This document shows, piece by piece, positions 1 to 9,336 of a DNA stretch of 50,941 nucleotides; position 1 is the stretch's first letter, and every line of letters begins with the position of its first letter. Source of the DNA: Sutterella seckii. Its GTDB lineage: Bacteria > Pseudomonadota > Gammaproteobacteria > Burkholderiales > Burkholderiaceae_F. Both the position numbers and the translations under genes were made by a program. The stretch covers positions 1 through 50,941 of the forward strand of contig NZ_WEHX01000008.1 in assembly GCF_009183815.1 (NCBI RefSeq), written 5' to 3'. The notes below the pieces were generated by a model. The model made no database searches, was not told the DNA's origin, and worked only from the letters and a program-made list of their open reading frames with translations.

Positions 1-61
1 AGCCCAGGAGAAGAAATCCAGCAAGCCTCTGTGAAAATATTCCCCTTATCGTCATGCAGCT

Positions 62-544
62 TCAAGGGGTGCTGTTACCGGATTTCTGGAAATTCACGAG
101 CTTCGTCGCCTCGTCCTGGGTCTTCACGAGAATGTGGCGAACCTGATATTCCGTGTCGCCGTATGCGGTACGAGCCTTGTCGTAGGCCGCGCGCGCTTCC
201 TTGTCGGAAACGGGGTTCTTCTTCGCGTATTCGGAAACAAGGAGCTGGACCTTCAGCTGCTTTCCGGCGCGGTCGATCGCCGTGCGGTATTCCTTCGTGC
301 GCTCGATGCGCGCCTTGGCGGCTTCCTGCAGGAGCACCGTTTCCTCGGTGATCGCGCGGCGGACCTGGTCCTCGAGCTGAGGACCGGCCTTGGCGCCCGC
401 CTTGACGGCGTTGTTGTAGACCTCTTCCTGTCTCTGAACGGAAACCTTTTCGCCGTTGACCGTCATGACCTTGAATTCGGCCTGGGCAGCGGCAACAAAG
501 CCGAGGGAGAGTACCGCTCCGGTTAAGAGTGTGCGCTTGAACAT
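62..544 (-). pseudogene. Truncated parvulin-type peptidyl-prolyl isomerase (PpiC/SurA-like), exported
   Basis: The 160-residue product starts with a clear Sec signal peptide (MFKRTLLTGAVLSLGFVAAAQA). A helical chaperone-like segment follows, and then the opening strand of a rotamase domain (YQVRHILVKTQDEA, about residue 135). Parvulin domains run about 90 residues past this point, but the frame stops about 15 residues later with an unrelated tail (KSGNSTP). No other frame downstream continues the family, so the catalytic half is missing within the window. Periplasmic parvulins of this kind help fold outer-membrane proteins. The start at 544 gives the best signal peptide; an in-frame ATG at 556 adds four residues. 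The break could be a real rearrangement or a join near the edge of an assembled sequence. Confidence 0.7.
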
Positions 545-626
545 GTTTTCTGCCATTTTTGGTGTTGAAAATGATGCCGCCCTGGGGCCGCAGCGGCCGG
601 ATCGGGCGGCAGTGATGGAATGGATT

Positions 627-2579
627 TTAGAGCGCTTCGGCGGCGAACTCCGCAAGCCTCGAGCGCTCGCCCCGGGTGAGCGTGATCGTGGCGGCGTGCT
701 GCCAGCCCTGGAAGCGTTCAACGACGTAGGTGAGGCCGGAGCTTCCTTCCGTGAGGTAGGGCGTATCGATCTGCGCGATGTTGCCGAGACAGACGATCTT
801 CGTTCCCGGACCCGCACGGGTGATGAGGGTCTTCATCTGCTTGGGCGAGAGGTTCTGCGCTTCGTCGATGATGACGAACTTCTGCAGGAACGTGCGTCCG
901 CGCATGAAGCTCATCGACTTCACGCGGATGCGGCTCCGGATGAGGTCCATCGTCGCCTGGCGTCCCCATTCGCCGCCCGTGTCGGAGGAGTGAAGGACTT
1001 CGAGGTTGTCTTCGAGCGCGCCCATCCAGGGGGCCATCTTTTCCTCTTCCGTGCCGGGGAGGAACCCGATGTCTTCGCCCACGCTCACTGTGGCGCGGGT
1101 CATGATGATTTCGCTGAAGCGCCTTTCGTCAATCGTCTGCGTGAGCGCGGCGGCAAGCGTCATGAGGGTTTTGCCCGTGCCGGCCTGACCGAGAATCGTG
1201 ACGAAGTCGATCTCCGGATCCATGAGGAGATTGATCGCCATGTTCTGCTCGCGGTTTCTCGCGTGAATGCCCCAGACGCGCGTGCGGCTCTTCGCGCGGT
1301 AGTCCTTCATCAGGCGGAAGGTGACTTTCTTGCCCAGGACCTGAGTGACGAGTCCCATGAAGTTTTCGTCGCCGTCAATCCAGAGACATTCGTTCACGAT
1401 GAAGCGCGAGGGGTCGTCCGCCTCAAACTCGTAGAAGGTGGAGCCGTGATCCTGCCAGGAGCGAAGCGTCGGCGAAACCTTGTCCCAGAATCCGGGTTCG
1501 AGCATGAGCTTCCCGGAATAGAGCATGTCGGTGTCGTCGAGCACCTTGTCGGAGAGGTAGTCCTCTGCCGGAATCCCGAGGGTGGTCGCCTTGATGCGCA
1601 TGTTGATGTCCTTCGACACCAGCACGACGGCGCGCTCGGGGAAGGCTTTGCGCACGCCTTCGACGGTTGCGAGAATCCGGTTGTCGCCCTTCGAAAGGTC
1701 GAGTTCTCCGGGAAGGTCCTCATGAAGGGGCTTCGTTTCAAACCAGAGGCGGCCCTTCGCTTCGGTGTTGCCGAGAAGCGCGAGCGGAACGCCGGCATCG
1801 ATTTTGCCGTCGTTCGCTTCAATCAGGGCGTCGAGCGTGCGGCTCACCGAACGGGCGTTCCGCGCGACGTCGGTCAGGCCCTTCTTGTGGTTGTCGAGCT
1901 CTTCGAGCGTCGTCATCGGAAGGAAGACGTCGTGCTCGGCAAAGCGGAAGAGCGAGAGCGGGTCGTGCATGAGCACGTTGGTGTCGAGCACAAAGAGCCT
2001 CGGCTCGCCGTCGGCCACGTGCGCGCGGCCCTTTCTTCCCTGAAGCGACCCCTGAACGCCGGGCGACGAAGAGCGGCCGCCCGCAAAAGCGGCCGCATCC
2101 TTCTGCGTGCGCGGGGGCTTTCCCTTCGCCTTCGCTTTTGCTTTCGAGGCCTGGGCGGAGAGCGTCTTCGAGGAGGTTTCCTCCGTCGGCCGGGATTTCT
2201 TCTCCGCTTCGACGGCGGTCTGCGGCTGGGTGCGCTTCGCGGCTTCGGCCTTGCGGGCCGTCTTCGTCTCCGCAGCGCCCGGCGAGGCTTCCTGCTTCGT
2301 TTTCTTTGCGGACTTCTTTTCGGTAGCAGGCTTCGGCGCTGCCGCTGCTTCGGCCGGAGCAGGTGCGGGAGCCGGCTGGGCGGAAACGCGCTTGCGGGTC
2401 CGCCGCGACGGCTTTTTGGGTTGTTCGGTCTCAGGCTTCACGGCGGATTTCTGCTCGTCGGCGAGAAGTGCGACAACATTCTTCACTTTTGGAAGCGTCC
2501 GTTCGGACTGAGGCTTGGCGGGAGCGCCATAGTCCTCAAGAATGTCTGCGGGTCGTGAAGGAGCTTTGGGAAGCGGCAT
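627..2579 (-). CDS. PhoH-family protein with N-terminal PIN domain
   Basis: This 650-residue protein resembles the PIN-PhoH (PhoH2/YlaK) family, in which a PIN ribonuclease domain is coupled to an ATPase/helicase-like PhoH domain acting on RNA. Residues 1-190 are a low-complexity Lys/Ala/Pro-rich extension that the family does not require. The PIN domain follows, with LDTNVLMHDP, TTLEELDNHKKG, KGDNRILA and VSKDINMRIKA supplying the acidic metal-binding residues. The PhoH domain has Walker A (GQAGTGKT) and a Walker B-like IIDEAQNLSPKQMKTL, ending in LGNIAQIDTPYL. The catalytic residues look intact. The start is the only upstream ATG that keeps the frame; no strong ribosome binding site is visible. 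The gene stands alone, 82 bases before the truncated parvulin. Confidence 0.9.
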   Translation of the reverse strand: MPLPKAPSRPADILEDYGAPAKPQSERTLPKVKNVVALLADEQKSAVKPETEQPKKPSRRTRKRVSAQPAPAPAPAEAAAAPKPATEKKSAKKTKQEASPGAAETKTARKAEAAKRTQPQTAVEAEKKSRPTEETSSKTLSAQASKAKAKAKGKPPRTQKDAAAFAGGRSSSPGVQGSLQGRKGRAHVADGEPRLFVLDTNVLMHDPLSLFRFAEHDVFLPMTTLEELDNHKKGLTDVARNARSVSRTLDALIEANDGKIDAGVPLALLGNTEAKGRLWFETKPLHEDLPGELDLSKGDNRILATVEGVRKAFPERAVVLVSKDINMRIKATTLGIPAEDYLSDKVLDDTDMLYSGKLMLEPGFWDKVSPTLRSWQDHGSTFYEFEADDPSRFIVNECLWIDGDENFMGLVTQVLGKKVTFRLMKDYRAKSRTRVWGIHARNREQNMAINLLMDPEIDFVTILGQAGTGKTLMTLAAALTQTIDERRFSEIIMTRATVSVGEDIGFLPGTEEEKMAPWMGALEDNLEVLHSSDTGGEWGRQATMDLIRSRIRVKSMSFMRGRTFLQKFVIIDEAQNLSPKQMKTLITRAGPGTKIVCLGNIAQIDTPYLTEGSSGLTYVVERFQGWQHAATITLTRGERSRLAEFAAEAL

Positions 2580-2924
2580 GTGTATTTGTCTCGATAGTAA
2601 GAAAGGGACCGGAGGTCTTCGAATTCACATGAATCTGAAAGCCAAAAGTCCTTCGGACATTCTATCGGGAGGGATTCGGTCTTTCGGGCGCTCTGCCGCG
2701 GGACTTCGTGAGCGGATGTACGGGCGGCATCGAAGAGAAACGGAGGGGGAATGCCTTTCAAGGCGCCTCAAGCGTCATGCAAAGTTCATGAATCCTTGAT
2801 TGAACCGTCACGGTGAGATTTGAGAATTCAGGGCGTCGGATGAAGGCGATGAGGCGCTTCAAATCAAAGCGCGATCGCAAGGCAATCCGGCACTGAATTC
2901 CAAAAATGTGGAGAACCCCAAAAA
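2580..2924. other. Intergenic region between divergent phoH-like and phosphoesterase genes
   Basis: These 345 bases must hold the promoters of both flanking genes. No ORF here has a convincing start or family resemblance, and I could not pick a confident -35/-10 pair on either strand. No strong hairpin or repeat was seen. Confidence 0.5.
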
Positions 2925-3887
2925 ATGAAGCGTCGCTTGTTCCTCCAGACCGCTGCCGGTCTCTTTGCTGCTCCTGCCGTCATCCGTTCGGCCTCTGCCG
3001 CCACGCCTGCCGAAGCTGAGATCACGCTCCCGCCCGCAAAGGACCTGATTTCCTCCTTCGGCTGGATTACGGACGTGCACTACTGCACGAGCCCCACGCG
3101 CACGATTCCGAAGGAAGATTCGATCCGCGTTTATGCGCATTCGATGGCGAAGATGCGCCAGGCGATTGATCTCTTCAATACCCGCAAACTCGATTTCGTC
3201 ATTGAACTGGGCGACTTCAAGGACTGCCTCGATAACGGCGACCGTCCGGGCACGATCGCGTTCCTGCAGACGGTTGAAAGCGAATTCCGCCGCGTCAATG
3301 CGCCGCGCTACCACGTCTGCGGCAACCATGACTTCGACAAGATCACGCTCGGCGACTTCCTCGACAACACGGAAAATGCGGGCGATGCCGTTGGCCGCAC
3401 CTACTACTCCTTCGTGAAGGGCGGCATCAAGTACATCGTGCTCGACGCCTGCTACAACAATGCCGAAGGCGAACACTACAGCCAGGGCAAATTCAACTGG
3501 GCCGTCGCCGTGGTGCCGAAGGTCGAGATGGATTGGTTCAGAAAGGAGCTTTCTGAAGGGAAGGAACCCGTGATCGTGATGACGCACCAGCTCGTCAACA
3601 CCTGGGACGCGAAGTCGCAGAAGATCCCCGACGCCTTCTTCATCCGCAATTCGGCTGAAGTGGTCGAGGCGATGGAAAAGAGCTGCCGCGTTTTGGCCTA
3701 CATCTGCGGCCACTTCCACAAGGGCGCCTATTCCGAGAGAAATGGCATTCACTACATCGTGAACCAGGGCCTCGTTGAAAGGCCGCTTCCGCACAATGTG
3801 TGCGGCATGGTTCACGTCGACAAGAATCTCAACGTCTACGTCGAGGGCGTCTACAACGAACGCTCGCACGTCTGCAAGAAGGCGTAA
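2925..3887 (+). CDS. Exported calcineurin-like metallophosphoesterase
   Basis: This 320-residue protein carries the full set of calcineurin-like phosphoesterase motifs: DVHY (residues about 50), ELGDFKD, CGNHDFD, a His in MTHQLVN, and GHFHKG near the C-terminus. Together these bind a dinuclear metal centre that hydrolyses phosphomono- or diesters. The N-terminus (MKRRLFLQTAAGLFAAPAVI) has twin arginines followed by xFLQ and a short hydrophobic stretch ending at ASA, a Tat signal, so the enzyme should be exported folded to the periplasm. Sec export is a weaker alternative. The substrate cannot be told from sequence. It is a single-gene unit with a strong shared terminator downstream. Confidence 0.85.
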   Translation: MKRRLFLQTAAGLFAAPAVIRSASAATPAEAEITLPPAKDLISSFGWITDVHYCTSPTRTIPKEDSIRVYAHSMAKMRQAIDLFNTRKLDFVIELGDFKDCLDNGDRPGTIAFLQTVESEFRRVNAPRYHVCGNHDFDKITLGDFLDNTENAGDAVGRTYYSFVKGGIKYIVLDACYNNAEGEHYSQGKFNWAVAVVPKVEMDWFRKELSEGKEPVIVMTHQLVNTWDAKSQKIPDAFFIRNSAEVVEAMEKSCRVLAYICGHFHKGAYSERNGIHYIVNQGLVERPLPHNVCGMVHVDKNLNVYVEGVYNERSHVCKKA

Positions 3888-3943
3888 TGCCTGCCTGATG
3901 GCGGCTTCCCTCGGACCCTGCGTCTCACGGAAGCGTCGAAGCG

Positions 3944-4013
3944 GAAAAACAAAAAGGCCGCCTGGGGAAAGCGCGTTCATTGAGAACGATGCTTCCCCAA
4001 GCGGCCTTTCTTT
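3944..4013. terminator. Bidirectional rho-independent terminator
   Basis: AAAGGCCGC(C)TGGGGAA pairs with TTCCCCAAGCGGCCTTT around a loop of about 25 bases. An A-rich run lies on the left and a T-rich run on the right. It sits between the convergent phosphoesterase and peptide-binding-protein genes and can serve both. Confidence 0.85.
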
Positions 4014-4033
4014 ATGCGGAGAATACGCTCAGA

Positions 4034-5599
4034 TTATTCCTTCCATTCGGCATTGATGAAGTCGATGCCGGTGTCGGGACGAAGCGTGAAGTTGACGAGC
4101 CTTGCGTCGGCGCCAGCGGTGCCGACCTCATAGACGAGGTAGGCCCAGGGAGCGTCGTTCCAGACCATCTTCTGCGCTTCCTCGTAGAGCTTCGCGCGCG
4201 CGGCGTCGTCGGGGGTTGCCACCGCCTTGTCGAGAAGTTCATCGAGCTTCGGATTCGAGTAGTAGGACGTATTCATGAATTTGGGCGGCGCCTGACGGGA
4301 GTCAAGGAGCGGCCTCAGCACCCAGTCAGGGTCCATGCTCGCGTCCGCCCAGCCGACGTAGTAGAGGCGAAGTCCGGATTCAGTCGGGTTCTTGACGCCG
4401 TAGACGACGGAGGCTCGGACGCCCGGCTCAAGCATTCTCGTGCGGGTCTTGATGCCGACCTGCGCGAGCTGCTGCTGAATGAACTGGATGACCTTCGAGG
4501 ACGTCGTGTTGGCGTAGGCCGACCAGAGGTCCGTCGTAAAGCCGTCGGGGTAGCCCGCTTCCTTCAGGAGCTCGCGCGCCTTCTTGGGGTCATAGGGCCA
4601 GGGGCCGAGCTTGACGGCGCCCGGAATTTCTTTCGGATAGAGGGTTTCCGTCGGGACCGCGTAGCCTGCGAAAGCAACCTTGGTGAGCGCCTGCTTGTTG
4701 ATGGCGTAGTTGATCGCCTGGCGCACGCGCACGTCGCTGAAGGGCTTCACGGTCGTATTGATCGAGAGGTAGCGCTGCATGATCGAGGGCACGGTCTCGA
4801 TGCGGAACTTGGGATCGTTCTTGAAGGTGGCGATCTGTTCGTTCGGCATCGGGAAGGCGTACTGCGCTTCGCCGGTGTGAAGCATCGCGGCGCGGGTGCT
4901 GTTTTCCACCACCGGGAGCCACGTAATGCCGTCGAGCTTCGGGAGCCCCTTCACGCGGTAGTCGGGGTTCTTCTTCACGACGAGCTTTTCGCTCGGATTG
5001 AAGAATTCGAGCTTGTAGGGACCCGTGCCGCAGGCGTTGAATGCAGTGATCTTCTTTCCTTCAACGCCCTTCGCGTCCTTGATGAGGCTCGGGCACATCA
5101 TCTGCGGGCTCGTCATGGCAAGGCGCCGCGGGAAGGTGGCGAGCGGGCTCTTCAGCGTGAAGCGGACGGTATAGGGGTCGACCACCTCGACCTTGTCGAT
5201 GAACTTGTAGACCTGATAGCGCGAGAGGTGATTGTCCGGGTTGAGGAGCCGGTCGAAATTCATCTTGACGGCGTCGGCGGTGAATTCCGTACCGTCATGG
5301 AATTTGACGCCCTTCTTGAGGGTGACGGTGAAGACCTTCGCATCCGGCGTCACCGTGTAGCCCTCGGCAAGCTCGGGAACGAGCTACATCTTGGAGTCGA
5401 AGTAAAAGAGCCCTTCGTACATCGACTTCGCTGCAAGGCGGGTGAGGATGTCGGGCGCATCGTAGGGGTCGAGCGTCGTAAAGGTCGCCGAGACCGCTAC
5501 GGTGATTTCCTTGGCGGACGATGCCGAAGGCATGGCGGCAAGGAGTGCGGCGGAAGCGGCCGCCGCAAGGGCAAAACCCTTGAAGTAAGTTTTCTTCAT
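4034..5599 (-). pseudogene. Peptide ABC transporter substrate-binding protein (SBP_bac_5), interrupted by an amber codon
   Basis: Read through, the gene encodes a periplasmic dipeptide/oligopeptide-binding protein of the DppA/GsiB type (about 521 residues). It has a Sec signal peptide ([29 protein letters not shown]), the N-terminal [12 protein letters not shown], then GVKFHDGTEFTADAVKMNFDR and a C-terminus ending INAEWKE. Codon 72 is TAG (plus-strand CTA at 5384-5386), between DSKM and LVPELAEGY, and the frame is otherwise open on both sides. No permease or ATPase genes lie nearby. It is 32 bases downstream of an M20 amidohydrolase on the same strand, so the pair may handle peptides or acylated amino acids together. 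The stop may be a real nonsense mutation, a sequencing error or, less likely, a suppressed codon. A paralogue at 24699-26310 is also broken by TAG. Confidence 0.8.
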
Positions 5600-5631
5600 G
5601 ACAAAAACTCAAATTGGAAATGGGGACGATT

Positions 5632-6849
5632 TCAGAGCTCGCGGGCAAGTTCCTCGAGACGCGTTCTCGCGATTTCAGAGAGGAACCAGACGGCTTCAGG
5701 AAGCACGGCGTCGTTGAAGTCGAACTTCGGGTTGTGAAGCATCGCGTTGTGCGCGTCGTCGGCCATGCCGATGTACATCTGGATGCCGGGAATCCGGTTC
5801 ACGTATTCGGCGAAGTCTTCGCCCGCCATCGAGAGCGGAACGTCGACCGGGCATTGGGCGCCGAAGAGCTTTTCGGCAACCGATGTCGCGTGCCTTGCGG
5901 GAACGGCCGAATTGATGAGGGGCGGCGTCAGGTTGTCGACGCGGATCTCCCAGCCGAGGCCCTGCGCGAGCGCAATGTGTTCGGTCATGCGGCGCATTTC
6001 CGCTTCAATCATGGCGCGCACGCCCGCATCGAACGTGCGTACGGTCCCTGAGAGCGTGAGGGATTCCGGAATTACGTTGGGCGCATTGATGTTGCCCGCC
6101 TGAACGGCGCAGATGGAAAGCACCGCCGGCTGCGTCGGGTCCGTCTTTCTCGAGATGATGGTCTGGAGCGACTCCGAGAGAAGCGCTGCCGTCGGGATCG
6201 GGTCGAGCGACGTATGAGGACGCGCCGCATGGGTGCCGCGGCCCTTCAACGTGATGTAGAAGAAGTCGCATGAGGCCTGCACGGGGCCGGCATGAATGCC
6301 GATCTCGCCCTTCGGAAAGGCGGTGGAGCCGTGGGCGCCGTAAATTTCGAGGGGATTGAACTTGTCGAGCACGCCCGATTCAATGACGCGCCTGGCGCCG
6401 CGGCCGATTTCCTCCGCGGGCTGGAAGATTCCGAGCACGCGGCCGGGGAAGTCTCGCGTGAGGGAGAGGCGCCTCATGGCGCCCAAGAGCCACGTGACGT
6501 GGCCGTCGTGACCGCAGGCGTGGCAGCGGTCGGCAACGACGCTCTGCCAGGGGTTCCCCGAGCAGTCCGGCATCGCAAGCGCATCCATGTCGGCGCGAAG
6601 CGCAACCGTGGGGCCGGGGCGATTTCCCTCAACAAGGGCTATGACGCCGCCCGGCACCATCAAGTCGTCGCAGGTGATGCCCCATTCGCGAAGCTTCGCT
6701 GCAATCACGCCGCAGGTGCGGGCGGTGTCGAAGCCGAGCTCCGGATGTTCGTGAAGGTCCTGGCGGATGCGGGCGAGTTCGTCGCCCCAGGCGAGGATCT
6801 CTTCAGGGATGCGGTCGGCATAGGCAAACTGGGTCAAGATTTCCTCCAT
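5632..6849 (-). CDS. M20 family amidohydrolase (hippurate/N-acyl-amino-acid hydrolase type)
   Basis: This 405-residue enzyme matches the M20D amidohydrolases that release amino acids from N-acyl or N-benzoyl conjugates or cleave dipeptides. Visible motifs are ADMDALAM, CHACGHDGH, QPAEEIGRGA, a lid-domain GRGTHAARPHTSLDPI, and MAGEDFAEYVNRIPG near the C-terminus, which together supply the usual metal ligands. There is no signal peptide, so it is cytoplasmic. It is the first gene of a likely two-gene operon with the peptide-binding protein downstream, which points to a peptide or conjugate as substrate. The exact substrate is not determinable here. Confidence 0.88.
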   Translation of the reverse strand: MEEILTQFAYADRIPEEILAWGDELARIRQDLHEHPELGFDTARTCGVIAAKLREWGITCDDLMVPGGVIALVEGNRPGPTVALRADMDALAMPDCSGNPWQSVVADRCHACGHDGHVTWLLGAMRRLSLTRDFPGRVLGIFQPAEEIGRGARRVIESGVLDKFNPLEIYGAHGSTAFPKGEIGIHAGPVQASCDFFYITLKGRGTHAARPHTSLDPIPTAALLSESLQTIISRKTDPTQPAVLSICAVQAGNINAPNVIPESLTLSGTVRTFDAGVRAMIEAEMRRMTEHIALAQGLGWEIRVDNLTPPLINSAVPARHATSVAEKLFGAQCPVDVPLSMAGEDFAEYVNRIPGIQMYIGMADDAHNAMLHNPKFDFNDAVLPEAVWFLSEIARTRLEELAREL

Positions 6850-7167
6850 TTCTTCAATAGAAATCTAAGGGATTTCATTATTCCTCTTTTGCAAAAACGG
6901 ACGATATGCAGTTTATGCCATGCCTCTTTGCGCTAGATCATGATTTGAAAACCCAAGCGTAAACAACGTTCCTGAAGCTGCGTGGTCCCACTTTGCTGAT
7001 GCGCGTAGGCGAGCTGTTAGAATTTTCCCTCCACACGGAGGTTTACCCGAATGCATAGTGGGCTTCAGGCGTTCGGGATGCTTTCAGCGAGCAGAAGGCG
7101 GAGCGGTCCTCCCGGGACGAAGGCTCCTCTTCGGCGTTCCCCTGGCTTTTCTTCACCGTTTTGATCC
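6850..7167. other. Intergenic region between divergent amidohydrolase and glycosyltransferase genes
   Basis: These 318 bases carry the promoters for both neighbours. A small hairpin (CCTCC-ACAC-GGAGG, near 7030-7043) is visible on the glycosyltransferase side. No coding sequence with a plausible start or known family was found. Confidence 0.45.
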
Positions 7168-8493
7168 ATGACTTCCACTCGTCCGGCCCGAATTCTTTTT
7201 GCCTGTCCTCAGACGCTCTTTGACGTGAGCAACGGCGCTTCCATGCAGTGCTACTCGATGATGCAGGAACTTGCCCGCAGAGGCATACAGGTCGCCTCCA
7301 TCGGCGGAGGCATTTTCGACAATCCTTCAGGTGTTGCCCGCATTCCGAATCTTGCTGAGCAGATTGCTGAAAACGAAGGGAAAAAACTCCTCGTCAACAA
7401 GGACTACTCGGCGGGAGGGGAGCATCCAATAACTCATTGGTTTTTTACAGGCTTTCACTCAACAACCTGGAGTGAAATGACCTATGACGAGTCCAATGCC
7501 TTTCTCAATGAGTACACGCAGATTCTGCGAACCTTCAAGCCCGATCTCGTGATCGGCTACGGCTGCGATCCGCTCTGCCGTTCGATGTGGATGGAGGCGC
7601 GGCTCTTCGGAATCCCAACCGTCTACGTGGTCTGCAACGGCAATCACCATCATTACCGCTTCCCGCTCCACGACCTCGTCATCACCGATTCCGAGTCGAC
7701 GGCGAAGCTCTATAAAGACGCAGACGGCCTTACCGTCCATCCCATCGGGAACTTCATCAACCCGGAACTCGTGGTTGCGAAGGCCCGCAATCCCCAGACG
7801 GTCACCTTCATCAATCCGGCTTTTGCCAAGGGCGTCGCGGTCGTCGCCCGTCTGATTCTGATGGCGAACAAGGAGCGCCCCGACATTTCCTTCATGATCG
7901 TCGAAACGCGCCAGAAGTTTGCGGATGCGCTGAGGGCGCTCAAAAAACCGGGCGGCGAGACAGGCTCCGCATTTTCGAATCAGACTTTCCACAATATCGC
8001 CATCCGCGAATCGACCTTCAACGTGTCGGAGATCTATGCGACGACGAAGGTGCTCCTCGCGCCTTCTCTCTGGTATGAGAGCTGGGGCCGCGTTGCGACG
8101 GAAGCGACCATGAACGGCATCCCGGTGCTGGGCTCAAAGAGCGGCGGCTTGCCTGAGGCGATCGGTGAAGGCGGCATCACGCTTGATGCGCCGGAATCCG
8201 TGGGCGGCGTTGATGAATCCGAAAAGTGGCTCACGCTTCCTTCGGAAGAAGAGTGCCGCCCGTGGACGGATGCGCTCTATGAGCTTTTCGACCACGCAGA
8301 GGACTGGAAGGCGCGCTGCGCGGCAAGCGCCGAAAAGAACAGTCTCAAAGCACGCGGCGACCATCTCATGGAGCTCCTTGAGCCTCTTCTTCAAAGGAAA
8401 GCCGGCGACGGCGACTTCCCGCGCATGGGATCCATCTACTACGAAGGGGATCCGAAGGACTGGGAGACGGCTGACAAGGCGAAGAGGCTCTGA
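7168..8493 (+). CDS. Glycosyltransferase family 4-like protein
   Basis: This 441-residue protein has the two-Rossmann-domain layout of GT-B glycosyltransferases. The N-terminal domain opens ARILFACPQTLFDVSNGAS and contains a central TDSESTAKLY region. The C-terminal domain holds the donor-sugar signature LAPSLWYESWGRVATEATMN followed by PVLGSKSGGLPEAIG, the E-x7-E type motif of GT4 enzymes. No signal peptide or transmembrane segment is present, so it acts in the cytoplasm. No other cell-surface polysaccharide gene lies nearby, so acceptor and donor are unknown. Confidence 0.8.
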   Translation: MTSTRPARILFACPQTLFDVSNGASMQCYSMMQELARRGIQVASIGGGIFDNPSGVARIPNLAEQIAENEGKKLLVNKDYSAGGEHPITHWFFTGFHSTTWSEMTYDESNAFLNEYTQILRTFKPDLVIGYGCDPLCRSMWMEARLFGIPTVYVVCNGNHHHYRFPLHDLVITDSESTAKLYKDADGLTVHPIGNFINPELVVAKARNPQTVTFINPAFAKGVAVVARLILMANKERPDISFMIVETRQKFADALRALKKPGGETGSAFSNQTFHNIAIRESTFNVSEIYATTKVLLAPSLWYESWGRVATEATMNGIPVLGSKSGGLPEAIGEGGITLDAPESVGGVDESEKWLTLPSEEECRPWTDALYELFDHAEDWKARCAASAEKNSLKARGDHLMELLEPLLQRKAGDGDFPRMGSIYYEGDPKDWETADKAKRL

Positions 8494-8552
8494 GGGCGAT
8501 TCTCCAATCAAAAGGGGAGCGGCCTCCTGAGACGTGCTTCAGATCATAGATA

Positions 8553-9305
8553 ATGAGAATCAAGCACACTCTTGCCGCCTCCCTGACCATGCGCAGGATC
8601 TTCACAACATACCCGTATTTCCTACCCGCGGAACCGGAGCCTTTCGTTCAGCTCTTTCGCGAGCACGGGACTCTGCGCGTCGTCAATAAGGGTGAAGTTT
8701 TGAAGCGCGGCGGCGAATCGCAGAGGCTCTTCTTTCTCGAGGAAGGGCTCTGCGCCTACTGTGCGGCCGAAGCGCTCGATCATCGGCCGTACATCCTTTC
8801 CATTGTTCTGCCGGGGCGCGTGATGGGCGACATGACGGCAAGCATCCGCACGCGCTGCAATGTTTATACGCGCGCCCTGAAGAAGAGCCGCGTGCTCACG
8901 ATTCCGCCGGAGGTGCTCGCTCTTGCGATTGAGGAGCGCCCCGAATACGCGAAGCTCGAGATCCGCAACGTCATTGCGAAGGAAGAGTCGCTCCTTGAAG
9001 GCATGGCGGCCAATTTTCTGAGACCTCCTCAGGAGCGCGTCGTCATCTATGCCAAGTCGCTCTGCCGGATTACCGGGACGCTCCCGCGCGAGGACGGCTG
9101 GCATGCACTGCCTCTGGAACTTCCGGTTTCAACCATTGGCGAACTCGTTAATCTGAACCGCGTAAGCGTGTCGCGCATTCTGAGCCGCTGGATCCAGATG
9201 GGCGAAGTCCGCAAGGTTGGCCGGACACTCTTTTTCTCCGACCGTCTTTTTGCCTCGGTCGACGACTGGCTCGAAAACCGGGCGCCGCGGCATCCGCTCC
9301 CGTGA
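8553..9305 (+). CDS. Crp/Fnr family transcriptional regulator
   Basis: The 250-residue protein has an N-terminal cyclic-nucleotide-binding-like beta-roll (about residues 25-110, including GEVLKRGGESQRLFFLEEGL) and a C-terminal winged helix-turn-helix (PVSTIGELVNLNRVSVSRILSRWIQMG). It lacks the N-terminal cysteine cluster of true Fnr, so it is not an oxygen sensor of that type, and its ligand is unknown. The start is uncertain: the ATG at 8553 and a second at 8589 both lack a good ribosome binding site. The sequence GATAATGAGAATCA (8549-8562), resembling a Fur-box half, overlaps the upstream ATG. The gene converges on the esterase gene. Confidence 0.85.
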   Translation: MRIKHTLAASLTMRRIFTTYPYFLPAEPEPFVQLFREHGTLRVVNKGEVLKRGGESQRLFFLEEGLCAYCAAEALDHRPYILSIVLPGRVMGDMTASIRTRCNVYTRALKKSRVLTIPPEVLALAIEERPEYAKLEIRNVIAKEESLLEGMAANFLRPPQERVVIYAKSLCRITGTLPREDGWHALPLELPVSTIGELVNLNRVSVSRILSRWIQMGEVRKVGRTLFFSDRLFASVDDWLENRAPRHPLP

Positions 9306-9336
9306 CGTTTTTCAGTCATCTCCATTGTTCGGCGCG

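Noticed and set aside
456-2558. A 700-codon open frame opposite the PhoH-like gene
   Set aside because: It is the antisense of a well-conserved protein, is low complexity (Arg/Gly/Leu rich) and has no family motif; long shadow frames are common in GC-rich genes.
3980-5737. A 585-codon plus-strand frame over the first peptide-binding gene
   Set aside because: It is a shadow of the minus-strand binding-protein sequence, without a signal, domain or plausible start.
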